The translations under genes were made by a program, and so were the position numbers. From NCBI RefSeq assembly GCF_004804355.1, contig NZ_SRWZ01000002.1:186001-250000 (forward strand): a DNA stretch of 64,000 nucleotides, in the 5' to 3' direction. The DNA comes from Cognatitamlana onchidii. Lineage in GTDB: Bacteria; Bacteroidota; Bacteroidia; Flavobacteriales; Flavobacteriaceae. The notes under the pieces are model-generated. The model worked only from the letters and a program-made list of their open reading frames with translations. It was not told the DNA's origin and did not search any database. Below are positions 9,785 through 19,520 of this stretch, piece after piece (position 1 is the first letter of the stretch; each line of letters opens with the position of its first letter).

Positions 9785-10746
9785 TATTGTTTTTTTGCTC
9801 CTAGTCTTTCTAAAATAAAAATAGTTAAAAAACCTAAAATCATTAAACCTAGAGCAAAAAGTAATTGATTGTGCCCTTGAAAAGCAAAGGGAGAAATGCT
9901 TTCCTCTAGAAACGGTACCTTTTCGTTGTGAGAATTAATACGCCAGGTTAAGGTTTCTTTCCAAGGCCATATTTTATTAAGTGACCCTATCATAAATCCC
10001 GTAAGTATGGCTAGAGTGATATTCTTTTTATGCTGAAACATCCAGTTCAGGATTTTAGAAAATACTTTTAAACCAACAACAGCGCCGATAGCTAGTAATA
10101 AAAAGTTGATAAATGCATCTTTAAATAGCTCGAAATTGCTCTTTAAAATTCCTTCCACTAAATTGTTAACGGTTTCAATGGCGGTTTGATATGCGCCAAG
10201 AATAAGTAAAATAAAGGCCCCTGAAACACCAGGTAATATCATTGCTATAATTGCTGTAAATCCGCAAAAAAGCAAGTAAATTGAACTGTCTGGTGAAGCA
10301 AAAGGTTCTGCCAACGTTATTAAATACGAGACTACGCTTGTTATAATAATGGCTATAAGGGTCGTGACATTCCAGTTTTTAATTTGCTTTGCAATAAAGA
10401 GAATGCTGGAGAGTACTAAGCCAAAAAAGAAAGCCCATAATAAAATAGGTTCGTTTGCGAGTAACCATTTAATAATTTTTGCAAGCGATAAAATACTTAT
10501 TGCTATGCCTGAAAATAAGGCTAAAAGAAAGTTCCCGTTAATTGATTGCCATGCAGCCTTAAACCCTGTTTTTTTCCAAATCTTGAAAACCTCTAAGCTA
10601 AGATTGTCGATACTCTGGATGAGTTCTTCGTAAATCCCCGAAATAAAGGCAATGGTGCCTCCTGAAACTCCAGGTATAACATCTGCTGCACCCATGGCTA
10701 ACCCTTTAAATGTAACGATTATATAATCTTTTAAACTTCGATGCAT
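9784..10746 (-). CDS. DUF368 polytopic membrane protein, copy 1
   Basis: This 320-residue membrane protein is a paralogue of the next gene downstream. It carries KGLAMGAADVIPGVSGGTIA (about residues 13-32) and MILPGVSGAFILLILGAY (about 172-190), with matching hydrophobic segments, and both proteins share a C-terminal GFMIGSLNKIWPWKETL-like stretch. The ATG at 10746 was chosen because the MHRSLKDYI start aligns with the MQSTRTFRDRF start of the paralogue; an in-frame TTG at 10770 is less likely. As for its neighbour, the family is linked to undecaprenyl-phosphate translocation. It is the first gene of the three-gene unit. Confidence 0.88.
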   Translation of the reverse strand: MHRSLKDYIIVTFKGLAMGAADVIPGVSGGTIAFISGIYEELIQSIDNLSLEVFKIWKKTGFKAAWQSINGNFLLALFSGIAISILSLAKIIKWLLANEPILLWAFFFGLVLSSILFIAKQIKNWNVTTLIAIIITSVVSYLITLAEPFASPDSSIYLLFCGFTAIIAMILPGVSGAFILLILGAYQTAIETVNNLVEGILKSNFELFKDAFINFLLLAIGAVVGLKVFSKILNWMFQHKKNITLAILTGFMIGSLNKIWPWKETLTWRINSHNEKVPFLEESISPFAFQGHNQLLFALGLMILGFLTIFILERLGAKKQ

Positions 10747-10799
10747 AGTTAGTATTTTGACAAAAGTCAAAGGTATACATTTTTAATATTTAAAAGAGA

Positions 10800-12188
10800 C
10801 TAAAGGTGCGCTTTAAGAAGTTTTTTTACAAGTACTTTATTAGAAACTTTAGGAAACAATTCTTCTATAATAAAGGCATAATCAAGATTGTGCTTTATCC
10901 CATTTTTAAGATAAAAGGTACCCTTATCTGTTTCGTTTAAATACAGATATAGACCAGCTAAGCGATATTCAATTTCTGCATTGTCCGGATAAAATTCAAT
11001 GGCTTGCTCAAAGTTGTAAATCGCTGCCTCTGGTTCTCCCAGTTTTATTAATAAATCGCCTCTTGATAACCACGTATTTAATTCGTAATTACCTAATTCG
11101 AGAGTCTTTTTGTATCCACGTTCTGCCTCCTCAAAATGGTCTAATCTATGGTTTATTTGAGAATAAAGCTTCCAATAGATAACGTTTTCTGAATCGATAT
11201 TAATAGCCTTGTTTATATAATAGAGTGCTTTTTGATAATCGCCTTTTTTGTTATGAAATTTAGTAATGGCAATCCATCCTTTGTCTAATAACGGATCTTC
11301 ATGAACAGTTCTATCAAAATACTGAAGGGCCAATTCATCGTTATTTAATTTTTCATAACAACTGCCTATTCTTAGTAAGGCATAAGAGGTTGGATCATCA
11401 AGTTTAAGTGTTATGGTGTAATTCTCTATGGCGTCTTCGTATCGTTTAAGCGCTTCGAGGGTTTTACCTCGCTCAAGGTAAGCGCCAACAAAAGTGTCGT
11501 CAGAAATCACAGCAAAATCAAAAGATGTTAACGCTTTCTTATAGTCTTTTAGAATAAAGTATTGTTTCCCTAATTGATGCCATGCAACCTCACAATACGG
11601 GTTTTTATCTAAATATATATTCAAGTAAGAAATGGCATCTTCATTTTGATTTAAGAACTCAAAGCAATAAATGATATTGTATAGTGCAGAATAATCATTT
11701 AAGTCGCTTTCTAGGCATTTCATGAAATAAACTTTTGCTTCTTCAAAATTGTCTAGAAATAAATATTCCATACCAATTAAAGAGTATAAATCTACAACAT
11801 CATCAGTTAGTTGTAATGCTTTTTTAAGAACTTCAATTGCTTTTGGGTGGTTGTCTTTTTTAGAATAAACATTGGCCTTTTGAATGTAAATTTCCTCATT
11901 CATTGGGTCTAAACTATGCAGCTCATTCAGGAGGTTATCGGCTTCCTGAAGTTTGTCTTCAAAAACAAATATTTCTACTTTAAAAAGTTTTAAGTTTATG
12001 GATGTTGGGTGCTGGTCAAGTCCTAATTTAATCGCCTTTTTTGCTAGGGCTATTTTTCCTTGGTTGAGGTAATGATGAATAATGTTTTCAAATTCTTCGG
12101 AATCAAAGAACAAAACATGATTCGTTTTTAACATTGATTCAAACTTGGTAAGCGGCAAATTTTTGTTGTCATCATGACTAAACTCCAT
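10800..12188 (-). CDS. Tetratricopeptide repeat protein
   Basis: This protein of about 462 residues is almost wholly TPR repeats, at least ten, with the typical W/A/P positions (for example AIEVLKKALQLTDDVVDLYS, YKKALTSFDFAVISDD, PEAAIYNFEQAIEFYPDNA). There is no signal peptide or membrane segment, so it is probably a cytoplasmic scaffold for protein contacts; the partner cannot be told. I took the ATG at 12188 rather than the GTG at 12194. It lies alone between the DUF368 unit and the aminotransferase gene. Similar TPR proteins are common in flavobacteria. Confidence 0.85.
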   Translation of the reverse strand: MEFSHDDNKNLPLTKFESMLKTNHVLFFDSEEFENIIHHYLNQGKIALAKKAIKLGLDQHPTSINLKLFKVEIFVFEDKLQEADNLLNELHSLDPMNEEIYIQKANVYSKKDNHPKAIEVLKKALQLTDDVVDLYSLIGMEYLFLDNFEEAKVYFMKCLESDLNDYSALYNIIYCFEFLNQNEDAISYLNIYLDKNPYCEVAWHQLGKQYFILKDYKKALTSFDFAVISDDTFVGAYLERGKTLEALKRYEDAIENYTITLKLDDPTSYALLRIGSCYEKLNNDELALQYFDRTVHEDPLLDKGWIAITKFHNKKGDYQKALYYINKAINIDSENVIYWKLYSQINHRLDHFEEAERGYKKTLELGNYELNTWLSRGDLLIKLGEPEAAIYNFEQAIEFYPDNAEIEYRLAGLYLYLNETDKGTFYLKNGIKHNLDYAFIIEELFPKVSNKVLVKKLLKAHL

Positions 12189-12337
12189 AAGCACATTTGT
12201 AAGATTCGACTTGAATAAATTTAAGATTCTAATTGATTAAGAATGTAAGTTCACTTAAATGTTTTTAACAAAGTAATCAACAGTTATGCCGTTTTTAATG
12301 GTTTTGTCTTGAAAATCAATTTGTTAAACAAATAAGG

Positions 12338-13519
12338 TTATGTCTTTAAATCATCTAAAATGCTAATAATGAGATGACATCCTTTAACTATTTCATCGTT
12401 AGAGATAGTAAGAGGTGGCGTAATTCTAACTGCTTTGGGCTCAAAAAGTAACCAGAATAATATAAGGCCTCTTTCTTGAGCTTCAAGTATTAAAGCGTTG
12501 GTAATACCCGTTGATGGCGTTATTAGGGCCAACATAAGCCCTTTTCCTCTTATTTCTTGAATTAATGGGTGTACAAGTAAAGAACGAATAAGTTGTTCTT
12601 TTTCTAATGCCAATACCATTAAGTTAGAAGTTGTAATCTCTTTAAGGGTCGCAAGCGCCGAAGCAGCTATCACGGGATGTCCACCAAAAGTGGTAATATG
12701 ACCAAGTTTAGGTTTGTCTTGTAACAAGGCCATTAGTTTAGCAGAGCTTGTAAAGGCACCTATAGGCATACCGCCCCCTAGACCTTTGCCAGTAACTAAA
12801 ATATCAGGAATGCAATTATAATGTTGATAACCAAACAGTTTTCCTGTTCTTCCAATACCAGGCTGTATCTCATCCAGAATAAGTAAGGCCTTAACCTCTT
12901 TACATCTTTGTTTTACTTTTAACAAATAATTATTGGTTGGTTCAATAAAACCAGCACCTCCCTGTATAGTTTCTAAAATAACACAAGCCGTTTGTTCTGT
13001 TATTTCTGAAAGTTGTTTTTGATTATTAAAATCTATAAACTTTACCCCCGGGATAAGTGGCCTAAATGCTTGTTTGCGTTCTTCATACCCCATAACACTT
13101 AAAGAGCCCATAGTATTTCCGTGGTATGCTCTGTTCGTGGCTATAATTTCACTGCGCCCTGTAGCGCGTTTGGCTAGTTTTAAAGCACCTTCAATAGCTT
13201 CGGTTCCTGAATTTGTTAGATAGGTTGTTTCTAAAGAAGGTTCTGTGTTTTTGGCTATAAGCTTAGCAAGTTCTACAGCTGGATTTTGAATATACTCCCC
13301 ATAAACCATAACATGTAAATACTTATCAAGTTGTTCTTTTATGGCAGAAATCACTTTCGGATGTCTATGACCTAATGGACAGGCAGATACCCCAGCAACA
13401 AAATCTAGATAGGCTTTATTATTAGTGTCGAAAATATAAGAGCCTTCTGCACGGGCTATTTCCATTCCTAATGGGTGAGGGGATGTTTGGGTCTGATATT
13501 TATAAAAGTCTGAAGTCAT
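12338..13519 (-). CDS. Class III PLP-dependent aminotransferase
   Basis: The 393-residue protein is a class III (ornithine/acetylornithine-type) aminotransferase. Visible features are VTYLTNSGTEAIEGALKLAK-like PLP phosphate-binding residues (about 103-118), ILDEIQPGIGRTGKLFGYQH (about 213-232) with the PLP-contacting aspartate, and LVTGKGLGGGMPIGAF (about 242-257) with the Schiff-base lysine. Substrate cannot be fixed from sequence; acetylornithine or a related omega-amino compound is likely. No arginine biosynthesis gene is next to it. Its start abuts the stop of the OstA-like gene, with no gap, so the two are probably translationally coupled. Confidence 0.85.
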   Translation of the reverse strand: MTSDFYKYQTQTSPHPLGMEIARAEGSYIFDTNNKAYLDFVAGVSACPLGHRHPKVISAIKEQLDKYLHVMVYGEYIQNPAVELAKLIAKNTEPSLETTYLTNSGTEAIEGALKLAKRATGRSEIIATNRAYHGNTMGSLSVMGYEERKQAFRPLIPGVKFIDFNNQKQLSEITEQTACVILETIQGGAGFIEPTNNYLLKVKQRCKEVKALLILDEIQPGIGRTGKLFGYQHYNCIPDILVTGKGLGGGMPIGAFTSSAKLMALLQDKPKLGHITTFGGHPVIAASALATLKEITTSNLMVLALEKEQLIRSLLVHPLIQEIRGKGLMLALITPSTGITNALILEAQERGLILFWLLFEPKAVRITPPLTISNDEIVKGCHLIISILDDLKT

Positions 13520-15367
13520 TTATTTAATACCTTCATTTTTAATGGACTGCGCTGGTTTCTTTATTTCTTTCGCAGACAATAAGAGAGAGTCTTTTTGACT
13601 CTGAGACCTGTATGGAAGGTTTCTCGATGCTTTAGAGGGTTCTTTGATGCCAGAGGGGCTACTTTCTTCAGCTTCTTTAACCCGCTCAATCATGTCTTCA
13701 TCTAGAAATTCTTCTTGAGGAACGTAATCGTCTAATCCCTTAATTACGGGTAACTCATATAAATCGTCATCAATAAATAAATCCTCAACATTCCGCGGAC
13801 GTTCACTGTCCCGCCAATCAAAGCCCTTTAAGAGTAATTCTTTTTTAGGATACATGGACTCAGGGTACAAGGTGCCATCAACCTGATTGAAACGTGAATA
13901 AGATTCGATAGCCCCTTCTTCAAATAGAATAGATATACTACCCGATTTGGCTTTATCTATACCTATAAGTTCTTGTTGGTCATTTCTCGCATAAAAAATA
14001 GACTGGGCGTTTCTAGTAATATCGACTTGGTTAAGTTCGTTTTTGTCGTTAAATAATCCAACTAAAGAGAGTCCTTTTATTTGATTATACCCATTAGCAC
14101 TAATTGTATCTTTACTAATTATAAATGCATCGTTAAAAACTACGAGAGAATCTATTTTTTCAGTATCATTATTGGAATACAGATGAATCGTATCTCCTGT
14201 CATTTGATTTTCAATATTCCAAATGACTGGTCTTCGATTTACAGAAAACTTATCTTCTGAACTGAAGCTAGAAATATTGATGAGTTTGGTTAATCCAGTT
14301 TTTTGATTGGAATTAATAGAGTCGGCTTTGCCACTTAAATCCGATTTGTAAATTTTGGCATTGTAATAAGCGTTTAAAATACGTTCTTCTGGCTTACCAG
14401 TTACCATAATTCGATCGGCATGCATGTAAATGGAATCGTTTTCTTGAATGGTTATGGCAAGAGCTCTTTTAGTTATAAATAAGGAGTCTTTTTCTCTGTA
14501 AACTTCGGCATAATGACCTTTAATAATACTTTTGTTAATAGTGTCTGTAACAACAATGTTGTTTGATGCAGATGCGAAGCTCTTATTATTGTCAAAGTAA
14601 AGACTGTCTCCTTCAACAATTCGGTTGTCATAATTTATTTTAGCATTTTTAAGGGCGTGTCCTATTTTAGTTTCCGTATCATAAAACCCTTTTTCACAAT
14701 AGGTTTTACTGGTGGGGGTGGTAATAGTAGAGGGGCCAAATAGATAGGCATGACCAGTATCGGAATAAAAATCGAAATAGTTAGAATTAATGGTAGATTC
14801 TTTGTTTACTAAAACGACATCATTAACAAACTGATATTTTTTGGTTTTCATGTAATACCGTCCTATTTGACTGGTAATTGTTCCTGAAGAATCCTTAACA
14901 ACTGTACCTCCACTTCTATAATAAGCTTGCTGTTTAGTTCTATCAAAATACAAAGTATCGCAAGATATCGTAGAGTTTGGATCTTTTAAAACAACATCTC
15001 CGCTTGCAAATGCCAATTCTGTTATGCCGCTATATTCAACATATTTAGAGGTCATATTAATAGTGTCACCTTCTTTAATAAGCACATTGCCAAAGGCTTC
15101 AATGAAGTTTTCCTTAGTGTAATGAAACGCTTTATCACACCACATATTTGCTCCGCCATGTTTTATGTGGACTTGTTGCTTGTCATCGCGCGTTAAAACT
15201 TTGGCCCCTGGATAATTGGCTTCATCAATTGTGAGTTTACCTGCGTATTCAATTTCAATCTTTTTTTTAGTCTGAGCGCTTAATGAAGTTGCTACTGAAA
15301 ACGAGACTATAATATATGAACAAAGAAAAACTTGTAGTTTATTCAAAATGTAAAAAGTTTGTCGCAA
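13520..15367 (-). CDS. OstA/LptA-like outer-membrane biogenesis protein
   Basis: The protein of about 615 residues has a signal peptide ending near LSAQ, followed by repeated OstA-type beta-strands (phrases such as VLIKEGDTINMTSKYVEYSG, VVLKDPNSTISCDTLYFDR and NIVVTDTINKSIIKGHYAEV), the beta-jelly-roll fold of LptA and the LptD N-terminus. It is therefore probably periplasmic and part of lipopolysaccharide transport, although flavobacterial members are not characterised. The C-terminal 60 residues are polar and probably disordered. No ATG is available; translation must begin at TTG, either at 15367 or at 15346, seven codons downstream and closer to the hydrophobic core. The start is therefore uncertain. 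Confidence 0.82.
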   Translation of the reverse strand: MRQTFYILNKLQVFLCSYIIVSFSVATSLSAQTKKKIEIEYAGKLTIDEANYPGAKVLTRDDKQQVHIKHGGANMWCDKAFHYTKENFIEAFGNVLIKEGDTINMTSKYVEYSGITELAFASGDVVLKDPNSTISCDTLYFDRTKQQAYYRSGGTVVKDSSGTITSQIGRYYMKTKKYQFVNDVVLVNKESTINSNYFDFYSDTGHAYLFGPSTITTPTSKTYCEKGFYDTETKIGHALKNAKINYDNRIVEGDSLYFDNNKSFASASNNIVVTDTINKSIIKGHYAEVYREKDSLFITKRALAITIQENDSIYMHADRIMVTGKPEERILNAYYNAKIYKSDLSGKADSINSNQKTGLTKLINISSFSSEDKFSVNRRPVIWNIENQMTGDTIHLYSNNDTEKIDSLVVFNDAFIISKDTISANGYNQIKGLSLVGLFNDKNELNQVDITRNAQSIFYARNDQQELIGIDKAKSGSISILFEEGAIESYSRFNQVDGTLYPESMYPKKELLLKGFDWRDSERPRNVEDLFIDDDLYELPVIKGLDDYVPQEEFLDEDMIERVKEAEESSPSGIKEPSKASRNLPYRSQSQKDSLLLSAKEIKKPAQSIKNEGIK

Positions 15368-15403
15368 AAATAACGATTAATATGGTGTTTTTGTTGTTGT
15401 AAC

Positions 15404-15438
15404 AAAAAACGCCCCAAAATTATTTGGAGCGTTTTTTT
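15404..15438 (-). terminator. Rho-independent terminator after purA
   Basis: Read on the minus strand, the stem ACGCTCCA / TGGGGCGT (15425-15432 and 15409-15416, with one U-G pair) is followed by a run of T, and it sits right after the purA stop. It separates purA from the OstA-like gene. Confidence 0.8.
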
Positions 15439-15456
15439 AAAATCTATTATTCTAAA

Positions 15457-16740
15457 CTATACAAGTTCTTTTCTGAAAATAGTTTGTTTTCTATCTGGGC
15501 CTACTGAGACAATAGTAATAGGGATTTCAAGTTCTTTTTCCAAAAATGCTATATAGTCGTGCAATGCTTCTGGCATTTGTGAAGCATCCGACATTTCAGT
15601 TAAATCTTCATTCCATCCACTGAAATCAGTATAGATAGGCTCTACATTTTCAGCTTCTATATTATAAGGTAAATGAGAAATAGTTTCTCCCTGATAGTTA
15701 TAAGCAGTACAAACTTTTAAGGTTTTAAAGCCAGAAAGCACGTCGCCTTTCATCATCATTAACTGGGTAACACCATTTACTTGGCAGGCGTATTTTAAAG
15801 CAACAAGATCTAGCCAGCCACAACGTCTTGGACGTCCTGTGGTAGCTCCAAACTCATTACCCACTTTTGCCATAGTAGCGCCATCTTCATCGAATAACTC
15901 TGTTGGGAACGGCCCTGAACCAACACGTGTGGTATAAGCCTTAAAAATACCAAAAACTTCACCTATTTGGTTTGGCGCAACACCCAAACCAGTGCACGCT
16001 CCTGCCGCCGTGGTGTTACTAGAAGTTACAAATGGATAGGTTCCAAAATCTATATCTAATAAAGATCCTTGTGCTCCCTCAGCAAGAATAGACTGACCAG
16101 ATTTTTGAGCTTGGTAAATATATTCTTCCGAATCAATAAACGTTAGAGATTTTAGAACCTCTACGGCTTTAAAAAACTCTGCTTCTAATTCCTTTAAATC
16201 GTACTCAATATCTACATTATAGTAAGCAATCATAGATTCGTGCTTGTCCGCAAGTGCTCTATAACGTTCTTTCCAATCACTTAATTCTAAATCGCCAACG
16301 CGAATACCATTTCTACCAGTTTTATCCATATATGTTGGCCCAATTCCTTTTAAGGTAGAACCAATTTTTGCTTTTCCTTTTGAAGCTTCACTAGCCGCGT
16401 CTAAAAGGCGGTGTGTAGGAAGGATAATATGAGCTTTACGCGATATTAACAGCGATTTTCTAAAGTCTACATTTTGCTCTGCAAGCTTATCAAGTTCTCC
16501 TTTAAAGATAACTGGATCGATAACCACGCCATTTCCAACTAAATTTGTGGCATCTTCATGAAAAATTCCTGAAGGAATCGTATGCAAAACATGTTTCCTT
16601 CCGTTAAAAACTAGAGTATGGCCCGCATTTGGTCCGCCTTGAAAACGTGCAATAATGTTATAATTTGATGTAAGCACGTCAACAATCTTTCCTTTGCCTT
16701 CGTCGCCCCATTGTAGTCCAAGTAGTAAATCTACTGCCAT
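15457..16740 (-). CDS. purA: Adenylosuccinate synthase
   Basis: The 427-residue protein joins IMP and aspartate using GTP, the first committed step to AMP. It contains the family's N-terminal LGLQWGDEGKGKIVDVLTSN (about residues 6-25), with the catalytic aspartate and the P-loop-like GDEGKGK, then FQGGPNAGHTLVF with the catalytic histidine, GSTLKGIGPTYMDK (about 125-140), and the C-terminal GRPRRCGWLD. Length agrees with the family. It lies 7 bp behind the Fur-family gene and is presumably cotranscribed with it. A terminator follows at 15404-15438. Confidence 0.97.
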   Translation of the reverse strand: MAVDLLLGLQWGDEGKGKIVDVLTSNYNIIARFQGGPNAGHTLVFNGRKHVLHTIPSGIFHEDATNLVGNGVVIDPVIFKGELDKLAEQNVDFRKSLLISRKAHIILPTHRLLDAASEASKGKAKIGSTLKGIGPTYMDKTGRNGIRVGDLELSDWKERYRALADKHESMIAYYNVDIEYDLKELEAEFFKAVEVLKSLTFIDSEEYIYQAQKSGQSILAEGAQGSLLDIDFGTYPFVTSSNTTAAGACTGLGVAPNQIGEVFGIFKAYTTRVGSGPFPTELFDEDGATMAKVGNEFGATTGRPRRCGWLDLVALKYACQVNGVTQLMMMKGDVLSGFKTLKVCTAYNYQGETISHLPYNIEAENVEPIYTDFSGWNEDLTEMSDASQMPEALHDYIAFLEKELEIPITIVSVGPDRKQTIFRKELV

Positions 16741-16747
16741 TTTAAAA

Positions 16748-17206
16748 TTAGTTATTTGTTGTTGATTTTCTATTTCCGTAAAAATAGAGTGAATGGTTGT
16801 TTATTTCTATATCGAAAATTTCTTCGATTGTTTTCTTTATTGACTGAATTCTGGGATCACAAAACTCAATTACCTCGCCTGTATCGGTTAGTATGACATG
16901 ATCGTGTTGTCTATCAAAATAAGATTTTTCATAATGCGCTTGATTCTGACCAAATTGGTGTTTTCTAACCAAGCCACATTCTAAAAGTAATTCTATGGTG
17001 TTGTACAGTGTAGCTCGCGAAACCCGGTACTTTTTGTTTTTCATATTTAGATATAGAGATTCTATATCGAAATGCTCATTACTGTTATAAATTTCTTGAA
17101 GTATAGCGTAGCGCTCCGGTGTTTTTCTATGTCCGTTTGTTTCTAAAAAGCTTGTAAAAACGCTTTTAACGATCTCTTGATTTTTTGAGTCTGATTTTGA
17201 ATTCAT
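16748..17206 (-). CDS. Fur-family transcriptional regulator
   Basis: The 152-residue protein has the winged-helix N-terminal domain ([20 protein letters not shown] through [20 protein letters not shown]) and a C-terminal metal-binding dimerisation domain with [20 protein letters not shown]. The HDH histidines and CD segment fit Fur/PerR/Zur metal sites. A typical second pair of structural-zinc cysteines near the C-terminus is absent, so I cannot say which metal or signal it senses. A TAAATTTG -7 box lies at 17217-17224 on the minus strand, only about 10 bases before the ATG, so the 5' leader would be very short. It is upstream of purA. Confidence 0.88.
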   Translation of the reverse strand: MNSKSDSKNQEIVKSVFTSFLETNGHRKTPERYAILQEIYNSNEHFDIESLYLNMKNKKYRVSRATLYNTIELLLECGLVRKHQFGQNQAHYEKSYFDRQHDHVILTDTGEVIEFCDPRIQSIKKTIEEIFDIEINNHSLYFYGNRKSTTNN

Positions 17207-17216
17207 AATTGCCTGG

Positions 17217-17224
17217 CAAATTTA
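17217..17224 (-). promoter_or_regulatory. -7 promoter box (TAAATTTG) of the Fur-family gene
   Basis: On the minus strand this reads TAAATTTG, an exact match to the Bacteroidota TAnnTTTG -7 consensus, 11 bases before the Fur-family ATG. A TTA occurs 19 bp upstream, near the place of the -33 TTG element, which is a weak match. Confidence 0.5.
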
Positions 17225-17232
17225 CACTTTTT

Positions 17233-19455
17233 TTACACTCTAGTAACCTTATCTATACCATTAATTTTTTTTAGTTTATCAAGCAGTTTTTTGATTATGG
17301 TATTGTTTTTAACTACAACACTTATTTTTCCAGAAAACAGGCCATCGTTACTCTCAAAACTAAGACTCTTCATATTCACATGCATGTTTTCAGAAACAAT
17401 GGTTGTAATTTCATTTACCAGTCCAATATGGTCTATGCCAGTGAGTGCAATTTTAGCAGAAAACTCGCGCTGCGTCGAATCCACCCATTTGGCGGTCATG
17501 ATTCTGTAGGCGTAATTAGATTGCAGACTTAACGCATTCGGACAGTTTTTTTTATGAACTTTTATACCTTCGGAAACAGTTAAAAAACCAAATACCTTGT
17601 CTCCAGGAATAGGATTACAGCAATTAGCTAGCTTATAATCTAACTTTTCTTCGTCTTTGCCAAAAACAAGTAAATCGTAGTTTGAGGTGACTTCATTTTT
17701 TTCAAGCTGTTCTTTTGACGGTGGCGCCTTTCTAGAAATTTTGTTTTTTATAAAACTCATTAAGGCATTACTTCTAGAAGACGCGAAATTCTTGAGCATG
17801 GCGTTGTCAATAAACCCAATGCCAACGCGGTAAAATAAGTCTAAACTTGTTTTGAGCTTGAAGTAGTTAACCAATTCATTAACGGTCTTTTCGTCAAGGT
17901 TAATTTTTAGCTGTTTTAGTTTTCTTCTTAATATTTCCTTGCCTTCTTCACCAATTATTTTTCGATCTTCTTTTAAAGCAGATTTAATTTTACCTCTTGC
18001 TCGGGCTGTAGTCGCGTATTCTAACCAGTTAGGGTTTGGTTTTGCACTTTCTGAGGTTAATATTTCTACTTGATCACCTGTTTGTAATTCATGGCTAAGT
18101 GGCACTAATTTGCCATTAACTTTGGCACCACGGGTTTTCATACCTACCTCAGTATGAATATTAAAAGCGAAATCTAAGGACGTAGCACCTTTAGGTAATG
18201 ATTTTAAATCTCCTTTGGGAGTAAAGACATAAATTTCTTGGGAGTATAAATTCAGCTTAAATTGTTCTACAAAGTCTACAGCGTTACTCTCAGTACTTTC
18301 TAAGGCTTCTTGAAGCTTATTAATCCAGTTCTCAAGACTATCTTCTTTTTCACCATCTTGTTTGTATTTATAATGCGCAGCATACCCTTTTTCGGCAATT
18401 TCATTCATACGTTCACTACGTACCTGAACTTCTACCCAACGCCCTTTGGGCCCCATCACAGTAATATGCAATGCTTCGTAGCCGGTGGTTTTGGGAGAGG
18501 TAATCCAATCTCTTAACCTCAGAGGGTTGGGCCTAAAATGATCGGTAACAATAGAGTAGATTTTCCAAGCAAGGAATTTTTCATTAGCAATATCGCTCTT
18601 ATAAATTATTCGAATAGCGAATTTATCATAAACTTCATCAAAAGAAACGCCTTGATTTAACATTTTCTTTCGAATGGAAAAGATTGATTTTGGTCGCCCT
18701 TTTATGGTGTATTCAAAATGTTCTTTATCCAATGCTTTTTTAACAACATCACTAAATTGTTCAATGTATAAATCTTGCTGCTCTTTACTTTCTTTGATTT
18801 TATTTAAAATGTCGTTGTAAACATCGGGTTCCGTATATTTTAAACTTAAATCTTCTAGTTGAGTTTTAATGGTGTACAGTCCAATACGATGTGCTAGCGG
18901 GGCATAAATATATAAGGTTTCAGAGGCTATTTTATCCTGCTTGTCTGGCCTCATAGAATCCATGGTTTGCATGTTGTGAAGCCTATCTGCTATTTTAATG
19001 ATGATAACTCTTACGTCGTCATTAAGTGTAAGTAACATTTTTCGAAAGTTCTCAGCTTGCAAAGACACGTCCATATCTTTCTCCTTACTCAATGAAGAAA
19101 TTTTAGTAAGTCCATCTACTATCTTAGCAATCGTTTTTCCAAACTCTTTTTCAATGTCTTTGATTTCATAATCAGGGCTATCTTCAACAACATCGTGAAG
19201 TAAAGCCGCGGCTATGGAAGTAGCATCCAAGCCTATTTCTTGGGCCACAATTTTGGCAACTGCTATAGGGTGAAAAATGTAGGCTTCGCCAGATTTCCTA
19301 CGTTGATCTTTATGGCCATCTAAAGCAACTTCAAAAGCACGTCTTATAAGGTGCTTGTCTTCCTTTGAGAGCGTTGTGTAACTTACTTTAAGTAGTTCTT
19401 TGTATGCCTTGGCAATAGCTGCATTTTCTTTTTCTATGTCTTCTGCTGTCATCAT
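17233..19455 (-). CDS. RelA/SpoT bifunctional (p)ppGpp synthetase/hydrolase
   Basis: The 740-residue protein has, in order, an HD hydrolase domain (ALLHDVVEDSPDYEI, DRLHNMQTM at about residues 40-190), a synthetase domain (GRPKSIFSIRKKM, YDKFAIRIIY, GYEALHITVMGPKGRWVEVQ), a TGS domain (FTPKGDLKSLPKGATSLDFA), a zinc-finger-like CC segment (KLANCCNPIPGDKVFGF) and a C-terminal ACT domain (ALTGIDHIGLVNEITTIVSE). With the intact HD site and synthetase motifs both activities are expected. This is the usual long stringent-response enzyme of Bacteroidota. It lies upstream of the Fur-purA pair, a familiar order in flavobacteria. Start is ATG at 19455 or 19452. Confidence 0.95.
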   Translation of the reverse strand: MMTAEDIEKENAAIAKAYKELLKVSYTTLSKEDKHLIRRAFEVALDGHKDQRRKSGEAYIFHPIAVAKIVAQEIGLDATSIAAALLHDVVEDSPDYEIKDIEKEFGKTIAKIVDGLTKISSLSKEKDMDVSLQAENFRKMLLTLNDDVRVIIIKIADRLHNMQTMDSMRPDKQDKIASETLYIYAPLAHRIGLYTIKTQLEDLSLKYTEPDVYNDILNKIKESKEQQDLYIEQFSDVVKKALDKEHFEYTIKGRPKSIFSIRKKMLNQGVSFDEVYDKFAIRIIYKSDIANEKFLAWKIYSIVTDHFRPNPLRLRDWITSPKTTGYEALHITVMGPKGRWVEVQVRSERMNEIAEKGYAAHYKYKQDGEKEDSLENWINKLQEALESTESNAVDFVEQFKLNLYSQEIYVFTPKGDLKSLPKGATSLDFAFNIHTEVGMKTRGAKVNGKLVPLSHELQTGDQVEILTSESAKPNPNWLEYATTARARGKIKSALKEDRKIIGEEGKEILRRKLKQLKINLDEKTVNELVNYFKLKTSLDLFYRVGIGFIDNAMLKNFASSRSNALMSFIKNKISRKAPPSKEQLEKNEVTSNYDLLVFGKDEEKLDYKLANCCNPIPGDKVFGFLTVSEGIKVHKKNCPNALSLQSNYAYRIMTAKWVDSTQREFSAKIALTGIDHIGLVNEITTIVSENMHVNMKSLSFESNDGLFSGKISVVVKNNTIIKKLLDKLKKINGIDKVTRV

Positions 19456-19520
19456 AGATTAAAAGTAAGATAAACAAAAGAAACCACCAACCTCTGTATT
19501 ACCTTTTTGTTGTTATAATA

